Shown one piece after another: positions 1-4,977 of a stretch of 6,440 bases of DNA. This stretch comes from Oscillospiraceae bacterium (GTDB taxonomy: Bacteria; Bacillota; Clostridia; Oscillospirales; Oscillospiraceae), in assembly GCA_902767395.1 (NCBI GenBank), contig CACXHI010000154.1, forward strand, positions 1-6,440. Reading direction: 5' to 3'. Position numbers and translations under genes: made by a program. Under the pieces are notes generated by a model that ran no database searches, was not told the origin of the DNA, and was given only the letters and a program-made list of their open reading frames with translations. The stretch's first letter is position 1, and each line of letters starts with the position of its first letter.

Positions 1-219
1 GGCGGTCGGCTCCCCGGTCAGATGCCGGCGGACGAAGTTCTCTACCCGCAGACAGATTTCCTCCGAGGCGTAGAGATCCCGATCCACAATGAGCCGCTCC
101 TGCGTCTTGCCGGAGGCGGCGCACACCAGCTCCCGCGCAATGTTGCCCGCGTACATGCCCTCGACGGGCAAGAGCGCCTTGCGGGCGTCGAGATAGAGCT
201 CGGCATAGGTCTTTACCAT
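1..219 (-). CDS. prmC: PrmC (HemK-type) release factor glutamine methyltransferase, N-terminal fragment
   Basis: The first 73 codons of a gene that runs off the low-coordinate edge of the window. PrmC methylates the glutamine of the GGQ motif in peptide chain release factors RF1/RF2, using S-adenosylmethionine, in the cytoplasm. Only the N-terminal helical, substrate-recognising domain is visible. It starts MVKTYAELYLDARKALLP and ends in VRRHLTGEPTA, matching the family's R-R-x-x-G-E-P signature just before the methyltransferase fold. The catalytic NPPY motif would lie outside the window, so activity cannot be judged. The ATG overlaps the end of the upstream yqhQ frame by 7 bp and has a strong AGGAGG 10 bases upstream, so the start is secure and translational coupling is likely. 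The yqhQ-prmC pairing, often followed by prfA, is common in Clostridia and supports the call. A related methyltransferase is possible but less likely. Confidence 0.85.
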   Translation of the reverse strand, partial: MVKTYAELYLDARKALLPVEGMYAGNIARELVCAASGKTQERLIVDRDLYASEEICLRVENFVRRHLTGEPTA

Positions 220-1286
220 CGATCCGCGCCCTCCTGCTCGGGCAGCACCAGCTCCAGGGCTTTGATTGCAACCTCGATCATGGAGTCGTCCGGCTCGTTG
301 GTCGTGAAATTCTGGAACCACATGCCCGGCGCCGTCAGAAGCCGGGTAAAGCGGTTGTCGTGCCGTCCCACAAGGCGGTTGATCTCATAGCTGATCGAGA
401 CGACCAGAGGGAGCATGACAAAAATCTTGATCGCCATGGTGAGCAAATTGTAGATCAGGCGGTTGTCCGCCCGAAGGGCCGCCAGACCGGGAATCAGGCT
501 GTTCAGAATGACCGTCAAAACGGTGAACAGCAGAATGGACAGCGCCATGACCACGAACAGAAAGCTGGTCCCGCAGCGAGGATGCTTGCGGGTCATTTTT
601 CGGACGTTTTCCACCGTCAGCGGGAGCTTTGCCTCATAGCAGCGAATGGTCTTATGCTCCGCCCCGTGATAGGAAAAGACCCGGCGCATATCCTTCAGCC
701 TGGAAATCCCGATCATGTACGCCAAAAAGATTGAAATGCGGAGAACGCCCTCAATCAGATGCTGCAGCAGAACGCCGCAGTCGGTCAACCGCTGAAAGAG
801 ATTTCCGAGCTCAATGGGGAGAAGGAAAAAGAGCAGCAGGGAAAATCCAAAGCCGAGAATCAGGGAAAACGCAATCAACACCGACATGAATTTCTCGCTG
901 CCCATCTGCTTTTCCAGCCAGCTTTCCAGCTTGGACGTGCCTTTTTGCTCTTTCTTTTCCCGCTTTGCCCTCTGCTTCGGCGTTTCTTCTTCCGGCGCGT
1001 CCTCCTCGTCCTCGAGGTCCGCCTGCTCGGCAGACCACATCAGGCATTTTACGCCCGAGAGCATGGAGCCGCCAAAGTTGACGATTCCCCGAATCAGGGG
1101 CCACGTCAGAATCCCGGTTTTTTTCTTGAGCGGGTCGATTTTGGTCACAAGCCCTTCCTTGGGATTGCGAACCACCACGGCCTGCTTCTCCGGGCCGCGC
1201 ATCATGATCCCTTCGATCAGCGCTTGTCCGCCGATCATAGTTTTGAACTGTTCTTTGGCAGGGCAGGAAGCATTCTGATGATTCAT
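213..1286 (-). CDS. yqhQ: YqhQ-like DUF1385 integral membrane protein
   Basis: A 357-residue member of the DUF1385/YqhQ family; I know of no settled biochemical function to assign. The N-terminus carries the family opening GGQALIEGIMMRGP (residues 19-32). Residues about 88-118 are a highly charged linker, first acidic (DLEDEEDAPEEE) and then lysine/arginine-rich. Four hydrophobic stretches follow, near residues 134-160, 174-196, 240-264 and 280-300. Between the second and third lie the conserved polar motifs HGAEHK (207-212) and HPRCGT (235-240), whose histidines could bind metal or form an active site. The C-terminus keeps the family's LTAPGMWFQNFTT segment. The length is somewhat above the roughly 310-320 residues usual for the family, mainly because of the charged linker. 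The start has a GGAGGAGG site 3-6 bases upstream. It sits 20 bp after the kinase gene and overlaps prmC by 7 bp, so it is an internal gene of the operon. Confidence 0.9.
   Translation of the reverse strand: MNHQNASCPAKEQFKTMIGGQALIEGIMMRGPEKQAVVVRNPKEGLVTKIDPLKKKTGILTWPLIRGIVNFGGSMLSGVKCLMWSAEQADLEDEEDAPEEETPKQRAKREKKEQKGTSKLESWLEKQMGSEKFMSVLIAFSLILGFGFSLLLFFLLPIELGNLFQRLTDCGVLLQHLIEGVLRISIFLAYMIGISRLKDMRRVFSYHGAEHKTIRCYEAKLPLTVENVRKMTRKHPRCGTSFLFVVMALSILLFTVLTVILNSLIPGLAALRADNRLIYNLLTMAIKIFVMLPLVVSISYEINRLVGRHDNRFTRLLTAPGMWFQNFTTNEPDDSMIEVAIKALELVLPEQEGADRW
230..235 (-). promoter_or_regulatory. Ribosome binding site of prmC
   Basis: A perfect AGGAGG on the minus strand, 10 bases before the prmC ATG at 219. 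It lies inside the last codons of yqhQ. It fixes the prmC start and shows that prmC is translated independently as well as by coupling to yqhQ. Confidence 0.8.
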
Positions 1287-1289
1287 AGC

Positions 1290-1298
1290 CCTCCTCCT
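1290..1298 (-). promoter_or_regulatory. Ribosome binding site of yqhQ
   Basis: The minus strand reads AGGAGGAGG just before the ATG at 1286, giving two overlapping AGGAGG registers with 6- or 3-base spacing. The 20-bp gap after the kinase stop holds this site and no terminator, so transcription should read through. Confidence 0.75.
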
Positions 1299-1306
1299 CT
1301 CATTTT

Positions 1307-2782
1307 TTACTGCGTCACAGGCAGCGAGACAGTCACCATCGTTCCGCCACCCTCGGCGTTTTCCAGCGTCAAGGTGCCGCCGTGGAGCTGCACGATCTGA
1401 TCGCAGACCGCAAGACCGATGCCCGAGCCGCGTGCCTTGGAGCTGCCCTTGTAAAACTTCATCTTCACGTGCGGAAGCTCCTCCGCCGGGATGCCGGGTC
1501 CGAAGTCCCGAATCCGGGTCACAATCTGATTCCCCTCCAGCCGCATCGAGGCGGTAATCCGCTTTCCCTCGCCGCCGTGCTTGGCGGCATTGTCCAATAT
1601 ATTCAGGAAGACCTGCCGCATCCGCTCGGGATCGCAGGAGATTTCGGGGATCTCGTCGTCGTTGTCCTCATAGATCAGCGTGATCCCCTCCTGACGCAGC
1701 CGACTGCCATACATATAGATCATATCCTCAAAGTCCGCGCGCAGGTCGCATTGGCGCACGCTCAGGGTAAAGCGCCCGTCCTGAATGCGGGTGAACTCCA
1801 GCAGTTCCTCAACCATGGAGGTCAGTCTTCTGGCCTCGCGGAGGATGATGGTAATGCCGCGCTTGGTTTCTTCCGGGTTCATGTCGCCTTCAATCAGGGT
1901 TTCCCCCCAGCCTGTAATGGCAGTGAGCGGCGTGCGCAGCTCATGGGAAACGGAGGAAACGAACTCCGACTGCATCCGCTCGGACTGGCTGATTTTGTTG
2001 GACATGTCGTTGATGGTATCGGCCAGCTCTCCGATTTCATCGTCGTATTTTTTTTCGATCTGAACGCCGTAGCTGCCGGCGGCAATTCGCTTGGCCGTTT
2101 CGGTAATCTGCGCCACGGGGATCAGAATGGAGCGGAAGTAGATGCGATTGCTCATGTACACCAGCAGCAGCACGCCGATGGCAACCCCAATGGAAAAGAG
2201 CATTCCGATCACGATTAACCGGTCGGCGTTTTTCGTGCTTGTCACAAACCGAAGCACGCCGACAACCTTCCCGTCGGCATAGATCATTGGAGTCGCAACA
2301 GACATGATCCGCTCTCCGGTGGCCGGGTTCCGCCCGACAAAGTAGACGGAATCCTGCGTGCGGATTGCCTGCGAAACGTCGTCCGTTTGCACGGTCTCGT
2401 CCGCGAACGGGCCGTAGGAGGAGGCAAAAATCTCGCCGTTACTGCCCACGAACTGCAGCTCCAGCCGATCTCGGTTGGCGTAGTTCTGCACCAAAAGGAC
2501 ACAGGAGGCGTAGCACTCTTCGTAATCCAGATTCAGGTAGCTGCGCAGAAAGGCCGCCGTCGTGTTGGCCTCCGCCTCCAGACTCGAACGCATGGTGGAG
2601 TAGGTATAGATTCCGTTGGCAACGGAAAAGGCCACGCCGACCAAGATCACAATGGCCGCCATCAGGGTCAGAATGCTTTTGAACCAGCGCCGCCGGATGC
2701 CGCTGGCAACCTTGCGCTTTTTCAGCTTTTCCTCCCGTTTGGTCTGTTTCTTCTCCGGGTTCTTCAAGCCTACGCACCCCAT
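1307..2782 (-). CDS. HAMP-domain sensor histidine kinase
   Basis: A 491-residue membrane histidine kinase, partner of the response regulator encoded just upstream. In order: a basic cytoplasmic N-terminus (1-35), a membrane segment (about 36-56), an extracytoplasmic sensor region of about 130 residues resembling a PAS/Cache-type fold (57-188), a second membrane segment (189-210), HAMP (about 212-264), the HisKA dimerisation helix with phospho-acceptor H280 in SSVSHELRTPLTAI, and an HATPase_c domain. ATP-site motifs are intact: N box FLNILDNAAKH (392-402), G1 DFGPGIP (426-432), the KFYKGS segment and G2 GSGIGL (452-457). All catalytic residues are present, so it should be active. The ligand is unknown. 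The ATG overlaps the regulator gene by 13 bp but has only a weak G-rich stretch upstream. A TTG at 2767 (residue 6) is an alternative start, so the exact N-terminus is uncertain. Confidence 0.92.
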   Translation of the reverse strand: MGCVGLKNPEKKQTKREEKLKKRKVASGIRRRWFKSILTLMAAIVILVGVAFSVANGIYTYSTMRSSLEAEANTTAAFLRSYLNLDYEECYASCVLLVQNYANRDRLELQFVGSNGEIFASSYGPFADETVQTDDVSQAIRTQDSVYFVGRNPATGERIMSVATPMIYADGKVVGVLRFVTSTKNADRLIVIGMLFSIGVAIGVLLLVYMSNRIYFRSILIPVAQITETAKRIAAGSYGVQIEKKYDDEIGELADTINDMSNKISQSERMQSEFVSSVSHELRTPLTAITGWGETLIEGDMNPEETKRGITIILREARRLTSMVEELLEFTRIQDGRFTLSVRQCDLRADFEDMIYMYGSRLRQEGITLIYEDNDDEIPEISCDPERMRQVFLNILDNAAKHGGEGKRITASMRLEGNQIVTRIRDFGPGIPAEELPHVKMKFYKGSSKARGSGIGLAVCDQIVQLHGGTLTLENAEGGGTMVTVSLPVTQ

Positions 2783-3456
2783 TTATAGCCAAAACCCCAG
2801 ACCGTTGTGATAAAGGTCGGATTGGCTGTGTCGTTCTCAATCTTGATCCGCAGGCGGCGGATATTCACGTCTACGATCTTCAGCTCGCCGTCGTAGTCCC
2901 GCCCCCAGACGGAGGTTAGAATGTCCTCCCGTGAGAGCGCACGGCCCGGATTCTGCATAAACAGCTTCATAATCGCGTATTCCACCTGCGTCAGCTTGAT
3001 ACGGCGGCCATCCTTCTCCAGCGTGCGATTGCGCGTATTGAGTACGAAGACTCCCTGACTCAACACCTCTGCGTCGGTGTTCGAGTCGCCGCCGATGCGG
3101 CGGTAGAGCGCGTCGATGCGGGCCGTCAGCTCCGCAGGAGAGAAGGGCTTGGTCACATAGTCGTCGGCGCCGGTCATCAAACCGGTCACCTTGTCCATCT
3201 CCTGCGTGCGGGCCGTCAGCATGATAATGCCAATGACCTTATTGGTTGCACGGATGTTCCGACAGACCTCGAAGCCGTCGATATCCGGCAGCATGATATC
3301 CAGAATTGCCACGCCGATATCGGGATTTTCGCGGAGCTTCTCCAGCGCCTCCGCGCCCGTTCCGGCTTCAATGGCATCGTAGCCCGCGCGGCGAAGATTA
3401 ATCACCACAAAGCTGCGAATACTGACCTCATCCTCCAGAATCAAAACCTTTTTCAT
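2770..3456 (-). CDS. OmpR/PhoB-family DNA-binding response regulator
   Basis: A 228-residue cytoplasmic transcription factor, activated by phosphotransfer from the neighbouring kinase. The receiver domain (1-118) has every key residue: acidic pair E8-D9, phospho-acceptor D53 in ILDIMLPDIDG, T81 in MLTAR, and K103 in VTKPFSP. A short linker (119-135) leads to a winged-helix domain (about 137-228). Its recognition helix is near 195-207 (VDVNIRRLRIKIE), and it ends in the wing motif TTVWGFGYKW. Length and layout are standard for the family. Translation starts at MKKVLILEDE, with AGAGGA 10 bases upstream. The gene follows the lipoprotein gene by 44 bp and its 3' end overlaps the kinase by 13 bp, which suggests balanced, coupled expression. 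Its target genes cannot be read from the sequence. Autoregulation at the operon promoter is plausible but only inferred. Confidence 0.95.
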   Translation of the reverse strand: MKKVLILEDEVSIRSFVVINLRRAGYDAIEAGTGAEALEKLRENPDIGVAILDIMLPDIDGFEVCRNIRATNKVIGIIMLTARTQEMDKVTGLMTGADDYVTKPFSPAELTARIDALYRRIGGDSNTDAEVLSQGVFVLNTRNRTLEKDGRRIKLTQVEYAIMKLFMQNPGRALSREDILTSVWGRDYDGELKIVDVNIRRLRIKIENDTANPTFITTVWGFGYKWGA

Positions 3457-3466
3457 TTCGCTATAT

Positions 3467-3472
3467 TCCTCT
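3467..3472 (-). promoter_or_regulatory. Ribosome binding site of the response regulator
   Basis: AGAGGA on the minus strand, 10 bases before the ATG at 3456, inside the 44-bp gap after the lipoprotein gene. The gap shows no terminator hairpin and no convincing promoter, so the regulator is probably read from the lipoprotein transcript. Confidence 0.6.
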
Positions 3473-3500
3473 CAAGACAAGTAATACAAGAATGCTGCGT

Positions 3501-4820
3501 TCATCCGTCGCTGGGGAAAAGATCCGGCGAGATGAAGCTGAATCTCTCCCGAAGCTGATCTGCGTCCAAACCGGCAGACTCGGAGATCAGCGCCGAATAC
3601 CAGAGCTCGCCGCGCTGCGTCAGAAGGACCCGTCCGTCCTGTGTACTCAACGCCTGCGCCTGCTCGCCGGAAAAAGCGTAAATCGTCACCAGACTGGTTC
3701 GGCTCCCGTCCTTCTCCATTCTGGACAGCTCTGTACCGGTCAGGCCGCCCTCTCTGCGTTTGGTCACACACAGAGACTGGGTCCAGTCCTCCGGCAGGAA
3801 AAGAAACCATCCATCGGAGAAGTTGTGATAGGTGCTCCGATTCTCCGTGCGCGCCCCATTCGGACTCAGATTATACCAGTCGATCCGATACTGTCCGTAG
3901 GACTGCGGGTCTCCCTCAATCCCGGGAAGCGGAACCGTTTTCGGAAGCTCAATCACACCGTTGCTGTCAATGTCCGTAGAATAGACGTAATAGTTGCGAA
4001 CCGTTTGCGCGCTCTGTCCGCTCTCGGCGTTCTGGGTGATATTGACAAAGGCCTTGCCCTGTAGAACAAAGACGTCCGTAATCAGATTGCGCTCATCGTA
4101 GGTGCTGGCAACAAACACCGCCGGGACGTTGGGCGCGACGTTGCCGGTCAGCACACGCTTGACCGAGTCCGCCGCAGTCGAAAGGCTTGCCTCGGTGTCC
4201 TTGCGCAGCTCGCCGCCGCGGAAGCGATAGAGCTCCGCATACGCCCGCGGGCCCTCGGCGTTTGCGCGCAGAATAAACAGGTCTGAACGTGCGTCGCCGT
4301 CCAAGTCCACGACGGAATAAGCCGCATAGCCGGAGCTCAAAAGCTCCTTGGCGGTTCGGTCGTTCATGGTATAAACGCTCAAAAAGGGCTGCACCTGCTC
4401 CCCAATGCGACGGGAAATCAGAATCTCCTGCCCGGGCTGCCCGTCAATCTGGGCATACTGCACGGAATCAAAGGCCGTTCCGTCCCCCTCCAGCGAGCAG
4501 AGCATCTCATAGCTCGTCTCTGTGCGGCGGAAAATCAGGACGCGAAGCGGATGCCCTCCATCTATTTTACAAAAGACGAGGATTTCATTCACGCCGTCGC
4601 CGTCCAGATCCTCCTGCTGGATGGCCTGCCGGTACGCTCCGGACACCGGCGCACTGTAGCTTCCGCTCCCCATCGCGGCCTGCACCGCGTTTTGCAGATC
4701 CCGATACTCCTGTGAGCGCTGGGGAAGTGCATAGAGGCTGTCACTGTGTAAGGTGCTGCAACCTGCAAGGAGCAGAATTGCGCAGAAAAGAAAAGCAAGA
4801 ACCAAGCGTTTCATACCCAT
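3501..4820 (-). CDS. Secreted lipoprotein with FG-GAP/VCBS-like DxDxDG motifs
   Basis: About 439 residues, of unknown specific function. With the ATG at 4820 it starts MGMKRLVLAFLFCAILLLAGC. This is a lipoprotein signal with lipobox LAGC, so the mature protein should be lipid-anchored at its cysteine on the outer face of the membrane. Two calcium-loop-like motifs, DLDGDGVNE (residues 72-79) and DLDGDARSD (172-180), sit in beta-rich repeats with following hydrophobic strands (EILVF, LFILR), as in FG-GAP/VCBS propeller blades. A degenerate third is DIDSNGVIE (283-291). The last 110 residues or so (from DGWFLFLPEDW) look like a separate small domain. The frame is open back to a TTG at 4877, but that codon and the ATG at 4853 lie at or upstream of the predicted transcription start. 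The AGGA at 4826-4829 favours 4820 or 4814. It precedes the two-component genes by 44 bp, so an accessory sensing role is plausible but unproven. Confidence 0.82.
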   Translation of the reverse strand: MGMKRLVLAFLFCAILLLAGCSTLHSDSLYALPQRSQEYRDLQNAVQAAMGSGSYSAPVSGAYRQAIQQEDLDGDGVNEILVFCKIDGGHPLRVLIFRRTETSYEMLCSLEGDGTAFDSVQYAQIDGQPGQEILISRRIGEQVQPFLSVYTMNDRTAKELLSSGYAAYSVVDLDGDARSDLFILRANAEGPRAYAELYRFRGGELRKDTEASLSTAADSVKRVLTGNVAPNVPAVFVASTYDERNLITDVFVLQGKAFVNITQNAESGQSAQTVRNYYVYSTDIDSNGVIELPKTVPLPGIEGDPQSYGQYRIDWYNLSPNGARTENRSTYHNFSDGWFLFLPEDWTQSLCVTKRREGGLTGTELSRMEKDGSRTSLVTIYAFSGEQAQALSTQDGRVLLTQRGELWYSALISESAGLDADQLRERFSFISPDLFPSDG

Positions 4821-4825
4821 CACGT

Positions 4826-4829
4826 TCCT
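4826..4829 (-). promoter_or_regulatory. Ribosome binding site deciding the lipoprotein start
   Basis: AGGA on the minus strand, 5 bases before the ATG at 4820 and 11 before the ATG at 4814. It is the best Shine-Dalgarno match near the gene and places the signal peptide at the very N-terminus, where a lipoprotein needs it. Its first base is also the last base of the 12-bp palindrome. Confidence 0.5.
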
Positions 4830-4840
4830 GAATCGATTCA
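4829..4840 (-). promoter_or_regulatory. Perfect 12-bp palindrome in the lipoprotein leader, possible operator
   Basis: TGAATCGATTCA reads identically on both strands. It lies about 10-20 bases downstream of the predicted transcription start and abuts the ribosome binding site of the lipoprotein gene. A dimeric repressor bound here could block transcription, or a small fold could mask the AGGA. No binding protein can be named. OmpR-type regulators usually bind direct repeats, so the co-encoded regulator is not an obvious match. Confidence 0.35.
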
Positions 4841-4856
4841 AAATCACTCTCATGAT

Positions 4857-4885
4857 ACTATACCATAACGCTTCCAAAAAGTGTA
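4857..4885 (-). promoter_or_regulatory. Predicted sigma-A promoter of the lipoprotein/two-component/yqhQ/prmC operon
   Basis: On the minus strand TATAGT (4862-4857) matches the -10 consensus at 5 of 6 bases and is preceded by TG one base away, making an extended -10. A weak -35, TACACT (4885-4880), matches TTGACA at 3 of 6 positions with a 17-bp spacer. Runs of five and nine A residues at 4890-4894 and 4898-4906 sit where an UP element would be. The transcription start would fall near 4850, giving a leader of about 30 bases. Confidence 0.5.
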
Positions 4886-4906
4886 GCCCTTTTTCCGTTT
4901 TTTTTT

Positions 4907-4930
4907 AAAAAGGCTGCGGTTTTTCGCGCC
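4907..4930 (-). terminator. Intrinsic terminator of dnaE
   Basis: About 48 bases after the dnaE stop the minus strand forms a GC-rich hairpin. GGCGCG pairs with CGC-A-GCC (six G-C pairs, one bulged A) around the loop AAAAAC, followed directly by five T residues (4911-4907). This separates dnaE from the next transcription unit. The T-run is short, so some read-through is possible. Confidence 0.65.
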
Positions 4931-4977
4931 GATTTCGAGCTTTGCCGCCACTGCGGAACGGAAGAAGAAATCTGCGT

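Noticed and set aside
759..1400. A plus-strand open frame of 213 codons opposite yqhQ
   Set aside because: It is antisense to conserved yqhQ motifs and has biased composition with no domain. It also crosses the intergenic gap, as chance frames do.
1382..2218. A plus-strand open frame of 278 codons opposite the histidine kinase
   Set aside because: It lies wholly inside the kinase gene, which has all catalytic motifs in frame. The mirrored product has no family signature.
3457..3500. Repeated CTTG units in the gap before the response regulator as a possible regulator-binding site or promoter
   Set aside because: The copies are only four to five bases with uneven spacing, and no -10/-35 pair with acceptable spacing is present. 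This is not distinguishable from chance.
4815..4877. An upstream TTG start at 4877 or ATG at 4853 for the lipoprotein
   Set aside because: Both lie at or before the predicted transcription start and would bury the signal peptide behind 11-21 extra residues. The AGGA at 4826-4829 serves 4820 or 4814.
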